Source: an uncultured bacterium
Lineage (GTDB): Bacteria; Planctomycetota; DG-23; SLPQ01
Direction: 5' to 3'
Length of the DNA: 5,282 bases
Assembly (NCBI GenBank): GCA_937863625.1
Contig: CALMGO010000118.1
Span: 1-5,282, forward strand
Part shown: piece by piece, positions 1-5,030 of the stretch
Layout: each line of letters opens with the position of its first letter
Position numbering within the stretch: position 1 is the first letter of the stretch
Program-made: the position numbers and the translations under genes
The notes under the pieces: model-generated
What the model was told of the DNA's origin: nothing
The model's input: the letters and a program-made list of their open reading frames with translations, nothing else
Databases searched by the model: none

Positions 1-1861
1 AGCCGGAATCGATGGATATGGCATTGGTTCCGCCGAGGCCGTCACCGATAGCATACCTGTCGCGAAGCAGCGCCTTGAGGTATTTGACGCCTTCGTTGCC
101 GTAGGCCGGGTCTCCGGAAACCTGGAAGGCCATGCCGTAGTTCATCAGGGTTTCATACCAGTTGAGGTACTGGTAGTATTCCGGGAGATTCTGCCCAAGA
201 CGTGAGTCGCACCAACTCTTCAGCGCCAGCCACTCGGCCGAGTTCGCGTTCCTGGCCGCCTGCAGGCGGGAGAGTATCGAGGAGTTGAGCCATATCCTCG
301 GGTGCGGCAAAAGGCCGCTTGACGGATTTATCGTAATGCTCAGTCCCTGGTCATCGGTGCTCGCAGGCGAGTCCGAGTCGGTCACTCGAATCGTGAAGTT
401 GCTCGTGCCCGACGTCGTAGGCGTACCGCTTATAGTGCCGCTCGAAGAGCCAAGCGAGAGCCCTGCAGGCAGACTCCCTGAGATCACAGACCACGAGTAC
501 GGCGTCACGCCGCCCGTTGCATACACCGTCGAGTTGTATGCGGCGCTTACCTGGCCGCTCGCAAGCGACGTCGTGGTGATGTTAAGCGCAGGCGCCCCCC
601 CTTCCCCCTCATAGCAGCCGATGTCATATGCGCTTCCCGCCGGACGAGACACGCCGTCAAGGTCGTCGGTTACTTCCGTGAGGGTTACGCCTGCGTCGAC
701 GGCTGGCGAGCCGCTTTTAAGATGATAGTCGTTGGCCCCTGGGTCGACAAAGAGCGCCGATGCGGTCGAAACAAACGAATGCGCGCCGTAGCCGTAGCCC
801 CTCCAGGTCGACAGCGTTATCGTCGAGTCGCCGTCGTCCACGCTGAACCTGTCAATTACCGCGTTGTAGTCGCTTTCAAATCCGCTTATCGATGAACTGT
901 AGAGCGATATGGCGCCGTTTGAACCTGCGTGGAGCAGAATGTTGTTCTTGATCTTGTTGCCCACCGGATAAGGACTTCCGCCCGGAGGAATGACTATCGC
1001 CCAGCGGCCGCCCGACGGCATCAGGACCGTGTTGTTATACACGAGGTCGCGGCTTGAGCCCTCCGCCCCGTCGATGGCAAAAAGTGTTATCCCGCTGCCG
1101 GTGTTGGCGTAAAGCAGGTTGTTTGATATCCTCGAATCACACAACCCGTCGCAGTTGATCGCCGCGCCTCCGCCGTTACCGTAGCTGAGGTTCTTCTCGA
1201 TGAGGTAATACGACATGACTCCGTCGCCACCCATGGACGCGTCGGCGTTGCACTGCAGACCGCAACTGGTGTTGCTGTATACGGTGTTGCCCCGCAAAGT
1301 GCCATAGTCTGCGCTGTTGCTGCTGTAAACTCCGTGTTCGCCGTTGCTGTAGGACTCGTTGCCCTCGGCCAGAAGGTTATCGCTGAAACCGAAGAATATC
1401 CCCGTAGCGTATGCGTCGTGGATCTTGTTGTTTCGTATCGTGATGTGGTTCGTTACGCGAACGTCGATGCAGCGATAGGTCTTGCTTACCCCGTCTACCT
1501 CGAACCCGTCAATGACCCAGTAATCCGCGTCCTCAATCTCGAGGATGCCGTTGTGCGTCGCCGAAGAACTCTTGTTGTTGAGCTTCACCGTGCCGGCTGT
1601 CTCAACGGCGAGGGTCTTAGGCAGCGATGCCGTGCCTGAGTTTGTAATGCGGCAGCCTGCATAGGTGCCGGAGCGTACGAGTATCGTGTCCCCCGCCGAT
1701 ATGGCGCCAACCGCGTGTTGCAGCGTCGCCCACGGAGATCCCGACGACCCGTTGTACGAGTCACTCCCGTTAGTCGCCACGTAGTACGTGGCCCCCCATG
1801 ACGTCGCGCACAAAAACGCCACAAGAACCACCGCCAACATCCTCATGAAGTGTGCTTTCAT
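1..1861 (-). CDS. Secreted right-handed beta-helix / Ig-like / heparinase-like domain protein (3' end outside window)
   Basis: The frame is open from ATG at 1861 to the window edge (620 residues, no stop), so the C-terminus is missing. Residues 1-23 form a signal peptide: MKAHFMRM, a hydrophobic core, then a likely cut after SWG. The mature start TYYVATNGSD...GDTILVRSGTY (25-67) is the usual opening of DUF1565/pectate-lyase-like parallel beta-helices. Asn-rich rungs such as ITIRNNKI, LRGNTVYSN and RISNNLLYAN follow to about residue 350. Residues about 383-416 (SPAVDAG...DIGCYE) resemble the end cap common after such helices. Residues about 421-510 look like a putative Ig (He_PIG) domain (GGVTPYSWSV, LPAGLSL, GTISGTPT). 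From about 516, HPRIWLNSSILSRLQAARN begins what looks like an alpha/alpha-toroid of heparinase II/III or alginate-lyase type. A polysaccharide-binding or degrading exported enzyme is inferred; no catalytic residues can be assigned because that domain is cut. The start is fixed by GGAGGT nine bases upstream. It has its own promoter. Confidence 0.9.
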   Translation of the reverse strand, partial: MKAHFMRMLAVVLVAFLCATSWGATYYVATNGSDSYNGSSGSPWATLQHAVGAISAGDTILVRSGTYAGCRITNSGTASLPKTLAVETAGTVKLNNKSSSATHNGILEIEDADYWVIDGFEVDGVSKTYRCIDVRVTNHITIRNNKIHDAYATGIFFGFSDNLLAEGNESYSNGEHGVYSSNSADYGTLRGNTVYSNTSCGLQCNADASMGGDGVMSYYLIEKNLSYGNGGGAAINCDGLCDSRISNNLLYANTGSGITLFAIDGAEGSSRDLVYNNTVLMPSGGRWAIVIPPGGSPYPVGNKIKNNILLHAGSNGAISLYSSSISGFESDYNAVIDRFSVDDGDSTITLSTWRGYGYGAHSFVSTASALFVDPGANDYHLKSGSPAVDAGVTLTEVTDDLDGVSRPAGSAYDIGCYEGEGGAPALNITTTSLASGQVSAAYNSTVYATGGVTPYSWSVISGSLPAGLSLGSSSGTISGTPTTSGTSNFTIRVTDSDSPASTDDQGLSITINPSSGLLPHPRIWLNSSILSRLQAARNANSAEWLALKSWCDSRLGQNLPEYYQYLNWYETLMNYGMAFQVSGDPAYGNEGVKYLKALLRDRYAIGDGLGGTNAISIDSG

Positions 1862-1870
1862 GGCCCGGCA

Positions 1871-1876
1871 ACCTCC
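1871..1876 (-). promoter_or_regulatory. Shine-Dalgarno site of the beta-helix gene
   Basis: GGAGGT lies nine bases before the ATG at 1861 on the minus strand. It is a near-perfect anti-16S match at good spacing. It favours residue 1 over the in-frame ATG at residue 6 as the start. Confidence 0.85.
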
Positions 1877-2010
1877 AACAGAAGTTAGAAAAATGCAAAA
1901 AATGCCCTGTATCATCCTGTCAACACACGTCGAGACCGCACTCATGGGCGAAATCCCCTCTTAGGGGCAGGTTCGAACCCTTGGCGCAGTTCAAGATTCC
2001 ATTGGTTGCC

Positions 2011-2019
2011 GGGGGGGGG
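2011..2019. repeat. Homopolymer tract of nine G (C9 on the coding strand)
   Basis: Nine consecutive G on the plus strand, read as C9 in the untranslated leader of the beta-helix gene, about 150 bases before its start codon. Tracts of this length are prone to slippage. Because it is outside the coding frame and far from the promoter, any length change would alter leader spacing only. Confidence 0.8.
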
Positions 2020-2070
2020 TAAATCTTCTCAGAGATGAAGTTCCAGGGCGCCCCGATTTTCAAATGTCAC

Positions 2071-2118
2071 GCCGGATGGCGTTGGTCCGGCTGCGCTCTT
2101 CGGGATTCATACTGAGCG
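2071..2118 (-). other. Two adjacent stem-loops at the 5' end of the leader
   Basis: The first stem pairs CGCTC (2118-2114) with GAGCG (2098-2094) around a 15-base loop. Two bases later GCCGGA (2091-2086) pairs with TCCGGC (2076-2071) around the loop CCAACGCCA. Both stems are perfect Watson-Crick. They would sit at the extreme 5' end of the mRNA made from the promoter at 2127-2156, where they could stabilise the transcript or act as a regulatory element. I recognise no named RNA family. Confidence 0.4.
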
Positions 2119-2126
2119 TGAGGCGC

Positions 2127-2156
2127 CTTATATCACATCACCACAATGTCCGTCAA
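2127..2156 (-). promoter_or_regulatory. Sigma70-type promoter for the beta-helix gene
   Basis: On the minus strand TTGACG (2156-2151) and TATAAG (2132-2127) are separated by 18 bases. Each box differs from consensus at one position. An AT-rich stretch (ATTATTTTTCATTTT) directly upstream of the -35 box could serve as an UP element. The expected start of transcription is near 2120. The promoter lies between the FAS1 terminator and the beta-helix gene, which argues that the two genes are transcribed separately. Confidence 0.7.
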
Positions 2157-2174
2157 CATCAAAATGAAAAATAA

Positions 2175-2188
2175 TTCACAAAAGTGAA
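2175..2188. promoter_or_regulatory. Inverted repeat TTCAC-AAAA-GTGAA, possible operator
   Basis: A perfect palindrome with five-base arms and a four-base spacer lies 18 bases upstream of the -35 box of the beta-helix promoter. Its centre is about 61 bases before the expected transcription start, a position typical of activator sites. The half-sites are in the opposite order from a CRP site (TGTGA-N6-TCACA), so CRP is not implied. Chance occurrence in an AT-rich stretch remains possible. Confidence 0.3.
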
Positions 2189-2250
2189 CTCGCCGCAAAT
2201 CACCCTGGGCTCATGGCCGCACTCGCGCCGGCCGCCGGCGGCTTGTTTGC

Positions 2251-2289
2251 AGAAATAAGAAGGCCCCGCGCCTCGGAAGGCGCAGGGCC
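2251..2289 (-). terminator. Rho-independent terminator of the FAS1 gene
   Basis: The transcript strand has a 12-base-pair stem (GGCCCTGCGCCT with AGGCGCGGGGCC, one G-U pair), a four-base loop TCCG, and then the T-rich tail TTCTTATTTCT. It begins 49 bases after the FAS1 stop codon. The complementary strand has no T-run after the stem, so termination should act only on minus-strand transcripts. This is the strongest non-coding signal in the window. Confidence 0.92.
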
Positions 2290-2300
2290 TGTTGTGACTT

Positions 2301-2325
2301 CGCTTCCTCCGCGAGCTGCGGAGCG
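2301..2325 (-). other. Hairpin between FAS1 stop and terminator
   Basis: CTCCGC (2323-2318) pairs with GCGGAG (2312-2307) around a five-base loop. An alternative register pairs the outer CGCT with AGCG (2325-2322 with 2304-2301). It sits between the stop codon and the main terminator, and it might add 3' end stability. No T-run follows it, so it is not itself a terminator. Confidence 0.35.
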
Positions 2326-2338
2326 GTCTTCTGTTCGG

Positions 2339-3172
2339 CTATTTCGTCATCACTACCGTGTCGATGACGTGGATAATGCCGTTTGCGCACTCGATATCGG
2401 TCTTGCCGACCTTGGCGCCTCCAAACATCACCGCATCATCCTTGACCGTAATCTTTACGTTGCCATTGAGGGTCTTCACTTCCTTCATCTTCGCGACCTC
2501 GGCGGCCATGACTTTGCCGGCTACCACGTGCATCTTGAGAACTCCGGCGAGTTTTGCCTTGTCCGCGAGCAGCGCTTTGAGATCAGCTTCGGGGATCTTG
2601 GCAAAGGCCGCATCATTCGGGGCAAATACCGTAAACGGTCCTTCGCCCTTCAGTGTCTCGACAAGACCCGCCGTCTCCAGAGCCTTAACGAGCGTCTTGA
2701 ACGATCCCGCAGCCGTTGCCGTTTCGACCACGTCCTTCTTTTCGGCGGCTCCGGTCCTTATTTCAACATGCTCGGCCCTTTCGTCTGCCGTGTTGGCCGC
2801 CTTCTCTTCCTTGGCGGCCATGGCTTCCTTCTCGGCGGCGGCTTTTTCTTCAGGCGTCTTTTCCGTCACTACCGCCGTCGCTTCCGCCGCGGCTGCTTCT
2901 CTTTCCTTAGTTTCCGCCTGCTTCTCTCCCGCTACGTCTTCCTTCTTCTCAATCTTGCCTGCCGCTGTCTCGGCCGCAATCTCAGCCTTGGCTTCATCGC
3001 TGCGCGGCGCAACTTCGACGGCCACTTCTTCCGCCTGGGTCGCTTTCTCGGCCATCTTCTCGGCGGCTGTATCAACGGGTTTGTCGCTGGCGGCCTCCTG
3101 TGCATACGCAGCCGCTGCAAAAACAAACAGTACTGCCACTAACAACGCTACACAAGTCTTCACTGATTTCAT
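2339..3172 (-). CDS. Exported fasciclin (FAS1) domain protein with charged Ala/Glu/Lys-rich segment
   Basis: 277 residues. Residues 1-24 are a classical signal peptide (Lys near the N-terminus, hydrophobic core, cut after AYA). There is no lipobox: the only early Cys, residue 7, precedes the core. Residues 25 to about 145 are very rich in Ala, Glu and Lys with almost no large hydrophobics, and probably form a long charged helix or disordered spacer. Residues about 147-277 are one FAS1 domain. It starts DVVETATAAGSFKTLVKAL, carries the H1 motif FTVFAPNDAAFAKIP (180-194) and ends with the H2 motif NGIIHVIDTVVM (264-275). FAS1 domains act in adhesion and cell-surface contacts; the ligand is unknown here. 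The final domain stands alone, and the spacer could reach through the envelope or bind a charged surface (inference). GGGG seven bases before the ATG is a moderate ribosome binding site. It has a strong terminator after it and candidate promoters about 270-370 bases before it, so it is probably monocistronic. Confidence 0.93.
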   Translation of the reverse strand: MKSVKTCVALLVAVLFVFAAAAYAQEAASDKPVDTAAEKMAEKATQAEEVAVEVAPRSDEAKAEIAAETAAGKIEKKEDVAGEKQAETKEREAAAAEATAVVTEKTPEEKAAAEKEAMAAKEEKAANTADERAEHVEIRTGAAEKKDVVETATAAGSFKTLVKALETAGLVETLKGEGPFTVFAPNDAAFAKIPEADLKALLADKAKLAGVLKMHVVAGKVMAAEVAKMKEVKTLNGNVKITVKDDAVMFGGAKVGKTDIECANGIIHVIDTVVMTK

Positions 3173-3500
3173 CCGCGTTCCCCTTTCAATGTGGCCGGAT
3201 TCTCATGCGTGCCAACCTGCATTCAGGCGCCTGCGCATACCCTCCGGACTCCTCCCCCATCCTTTTGACAAACATCACAACAGACATGCTGCTTCCTGCG
3301 GATACTTGCCACTTCCCCGGTTTATCACCCCCTTACTCTCTCCGCGCCGTCGGGCACCAAACCCCGCAAGACAAGGCTCTGTGTGCCCCAACCTCTATCT
3401 ACAGCGCACATACGACCTGGTTCAAGGCCGATATCTCTCATTAAAGTTTATAGTCTCTGTCGCGTCTTGCCCGCAATGCTCTAAGACTTGGCCTTATAAA
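3173..3500 (-). other. Long leader region upstream of FAS1, no gene seen
   Basis: No credible coding sequence is visible on either strand; the open frames here lack recognisable products or are antisense extensions. If transcription starts at the stronger promoter (3508-3537), this is an untranslated leader of about 330 bases. It contains the palindrome CAGGCGCCTG (3224-3233) and overlapping alternative stems: ATGCG/CGCAT (3205-3209 with 3234-3238), and nested CCTG/CAGG (3216-3219 with 3224-3227). The middle part (about 3241-3420) is purine-rich on the transcript strand. I could not assign a known cis-regulatory RNA. Confidence 0.35.
3447..3476 (-). promoter_or_regulatory. Weaker candidate promoter for FAS1
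   Basis: On the minus strand TATAAA (3452-3447) matches the -10 consensus at five of six positions. TTGCGG (3476-3471), 18 bases upstream, is a poor -35 box. It would give a leader of about 270 bases. It may be an additional start or a chance match in AT-rich DNA. Confidence 0.3.
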
Positions 3501-3507
3501 TACCTCT

Positions 3508-3537
3508 ATGATATCACATGAGAGGAATTCTTGCCAA
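3508..3537 (-). promoter_or_regulatory. Sigma70-type promoter with extended -10, probably for FAS1
   Basis: On the minus strand TTGGCA (3537-3532) and TATCAT (3513-3508) are spaced by 18 bases, each one mismatch from consensus. The bases TGA immediately before the -10 box make an extended -10 (TGnTATCAT). It points toward FAS1, whose ATG is about 330 bases downstream with no gene between. A promoter this far upstream implies a long leader. Confidence 0.55.
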
Positions 3538-3612
3538 ATAAATCCCTCTTTCCTGCGTAGTGACACAAGTGTAGCATTATCAAGACCTTACGCATGCCCC
3601 GACCAGAACCCC

Positions 3613-3732
3613 CGCTTGACGCTATGTCCTATATATCGTCAAGCAGAGGGGACAAACTCTAATCCTTGGGCGGCGTTTGCTGCGTCTTATAGTGTTGGAA
3701 TGATGTCCCGCGTCGCGAAAGGCCCCCTCGAC
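3613..3732 (-). other. hydF downstream flank without a clear terminator
   Basis: The 120 bases after the hydF stop contain no GC stem followed by a T-run. The only notable secondary structure is the inverted repeat at 3614-3644. HydF transcripts may therefore end by another mechanism or continue toward FAS1. Confidence 0.3.
3614..3662. repeat. Perfect 8-base inverted repeat with adjacent AGAGGGGACA box, REP-like or mobile remnant
   Basis: GCTTGACG (3614-3621) and CGTCAAGC (3637-3644) are exact reverse complements around a 15-base AT-rich core. Pairing extends to 11 positions with one mismatch. The right arm is followed directly by AGAGGGGACAAACTCTAA. A hairpin flanked by a GGGGACA-type box resembles, from general familiarity, repeats linked to REP-associated (Y1/IS200-like) transposases; no transposase is in the window. 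There is no T-run on either strand, so it is not a simple terminator, although it lies about 90-120 bases after the hydF stop. No second copy is seen here. Confidence 0.4.
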
Positions 3733-4968
3733 TCAAGCGTTCTTCCTCATCTCCCGGTAAGCGTCCAGCGCCCCCGGAAACGGCGAAAGCGCCCTCTCGA
3801 AAATCCCCAGCGAATACGCAATCGTTATCCCATAATTCGTGATCGGCACCCCGGCCTGGCGGCACCGCAGTATGCGGCTCAGCATCTCGCGGCGGTTCCA
3901 CATGCATGCCCCGCAGTGAACCACGAGTCGGTACCCGCTCAAATCCTCGGGAAAATCATGCCCCTGGACCGTGTCAAATTCCAGCCGCCCGCCGACATAT
4001 TGCGTCAGCCACCGCGGTATCTTCACGCGCCCTATGTCCTCGCCTATCGGATGATGGCTGCACGCTTCGGCCACGAGTACCCTGTCGCCCGCGCGCAGGG
4101 TTTCTATCGCCATCGCCCCCCGCACAAACTCTCCGAGATCCCCCTTATAACGCGCGAATAGAATAGAAAACGATGTCAGCGGTATCTCAGGGGGCGTATC
4201 GCCAGCCACCTTCAAGAACCCCTGCGAATCCGTCACCACGATCGCCGGCGGTCGCTTAAGCCTCTCAAGCGCGTCTCGAAGTTCGCGTTCCTTAACAACC
4301 ATGCAATACGCGTCAACATCCAGCACGTCTCGGATGCTCTGCACCTGCGGCAGGATGAGCCTTCCCTTCGGCGCCTCAAGATCGATAGGCACCACCAGCA
4401 TCGCCAGTTCCCCCGCGCCAACGAGATCGCCGAGTATGCTCGGCGCGTTTATGAACTCCTCCGGCGCAGCTGCTATCAACGCTTCGCGTATGTCAAGCAT
4501 GCCGACACCTCGCGTGGCAATGGCGCTCACAATGCGGCACTCGCGCTCCTGCAGCACCGACACCACCTCCGCAGCCGGCTCGCCCAGATCTCTCTTGTTA
4601 AAGACAACTATTGCCGGTATCTCCCGCCGCTCAAGCTCCGCAAGTATCCCCTCTTCAAACTCCCCCCACTGCGAACCCTCCGCCACGACCAGCGCCGCGT
4701 CCGTCCGGTCAAATATCTTTCGCGTTTTCTCAACGCGCAACCGCCCGAGCGCACCTATGTCGTCTATCCCCGCCGTATCGATAAACACTACCGGCCCGAC
4801 GGGCAGCAGTTCCATCGGCTTTTCAACAGGGTCTGTCGTGGTACCCGCGACATCTGACACTATCGATACGTTCTGCCTCGTGAGCGCGTTTAAAATGGAT
4901 GACTTCCCGACGTTGCGTCTGCCGAATATGCCGATATGAAGTCTCAAGCCTTTTGGTGTCTTTCTCAT
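3733..4968 (-). CDS. hydF: [FeFe]-hydrogenase H-cluster maturation GTPase HydF
   Basis: 411 residues, the normal family length. HydF is the scaffold on which HydE and HydG products build the 2Fe subcluster, which it then delivers to apo-HydA in the cytoplasm. The N-terminal GTPase domain (about 8-170) shows the P-loop GRRNVGKS (16-23), the switch I threonines in AGTTTDP (41-47), DTAG (64-67), NKRD (124-127) and SA (148-149). A dimerisation domain spans about 175-260. The C-terminal [4Fe-4S] domain has the family signature CxH(x45)HCxxC: C303, H305, H351, C352 and C355. All key residues are intact, so it should be functional. The ATG at 4968 is chosen because a stop codon lies two codons upstream in frame and the P-loop position fits the family; the ribosome binding site (GGGAAG) is weak. 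The upstream GNAT gene ends 62 bases away. HydE, HydG and the hydrogenase itself are not in the window. Confidence 0.97.
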   Translation of the reverse strand: MRKTPKGLRLHIGIFGRRNVGKSSILNALTRQNVSIVSDVAGTTTDPVEKPMELLPVGPVVFIDTAGIDDIGALGRLRVEKTRKIFDRTDAALVVAEGSQWGEFEEGILAELERREIPAIVVFNKRDLGEPAAEVVSVLQERECRIVSAIATRGVGMLDIREALIAAAPEEFINAPSILGDLVGAGELAMLVVPIDLEAPKGRLILPQVQSIRDVLDVDAYCMVVKERELRDALERLKRPPAIVVTDSQGFLKVAGDTPPEIPLTSFSILFARYKGDLGEFVRGAMAIETLRAGDRVLVAEACSHHPIGEDIGRVKIPRWLTQYVGGRLEFDTVQGHDFPEDLSGYRLVVHCGACMWNRREMLSRILRCRQAGVPITNYGITIAYSLGIFERALSPFPGALDAYREMRKNA

Positions 4969-4997
4969 CTTCTATGTCTTCCCGCAACCTTTTTAGT

Positions 4998-5027
4998 GCC
5001 CTGCAACACTGCCTGTCGGCAAAGGGC
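4998..5027 (-). other. Nested stem-loop in the GNAT-hydF gap
   Basis: An outer stem, GCCCT with AGGGC (5027-5023 with 5002-4998), encloses an inner stem, TGCC with GGCA (5021-5018 with 5013-5010, loop GACA). It occupies most of the upstream half of the 62-base gap. On the transcript strand it is followed by ACTAAAAAGG, not a T-run, so it is unlikely to terminate. It could be a processing or stability element, or a chance fold. Confidence 0.3.
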
Positions 5028-5030
5028 TTC

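Larger units (their letters stand above)
1862..2120 (-). other. Long untranslated leader of the beta-helix gene, no gene seen
   Basis: About 260 bases lie between the inferred transcription start near 2120 and the ATG at 1861. I see no coding sequence here on either strand. In transcript order the leader contains: a hairpin CGCTC/GAGCG (2118-2114 with 2098-2094); a perfect six-base-pair hairpin GCCGGA/TCCGGC (2091-2086 with 2076-2071, nine-base loop); a run of nine C; a hairpin CCCCT/AGGGG (1967-1955); the direct repeat ACAGG-ATGAT-ACAGG (about 1907-1921); and two T-runs just before the ribosome binding site. I could not match this to a known riboswitch class, and no terminator (GC stem followed at once by a U-run) was found in it. 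A regulatory role is a guess based on length and structure. Confidence 0.4.

Noticed and set aside
285..1824. Open frames of 72-109 codons within the beta-helix gene on both strands
   Set aside because: The minus-strand frame from 1861 is uninterrupted across this whole stretch with a signal peptide and ordered domains, so the others are incidental.
1900..1921. TTGACA on the minus strand as a second promoter close to the beta-helix start
   Set aside because: No acceptable -10 box occurs at 16-18 bases; the downstream sequence is a T-run.
1950..2000. Possible tRNA T-arm (GGTTCGAACC)
   Set aside because: The T-stem would have only about three pairs, and no acceptor, D or anticodon arm could be drawn around it on either strand.
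2047..2127. Three-way junction riboswitch closed by GGCGCC (2122-2127) and GGCGCC (2047-2052)
   Set aside because: The 5' arm overlaps the -10 box and lies upstream of the expected transcription start, so the closing helix would not be in the RNA from that promoter. The two inner hairpins are kept as separate features.
2231..2242. GC palindrome GCCGCCGGCGGC just past the FAS1 terminator
   Set aside because: It is short, has no loop space for a full hairpin and no T-run. It is probably chance in GC-rich DNA.
2213..3521. Long plus-strand open frames (309 and 387 codons) opposite the FAS1 gene
   Set aside because: They are antisense to a clear signal-peptide plus FAS1 coding sequence. Their Ser/Ala/Phe/Arg-rich translations mirror its Ala/Glu/Lys codons, and they run through the strong terminator or the gene-free region without any recognisable domain.
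3711..3719. CGCGACGCG-type repeat after the hydF stop as a terminator
   Set aside because: The arms leave almost no loop, and no T-run follows.
3508..4939. Plus-strand open frames opposite hydF
   Set aside because: They are shadows of hydF, whose motifs fix the minus strand. Their translations are low-complexity and match no family I recognise.
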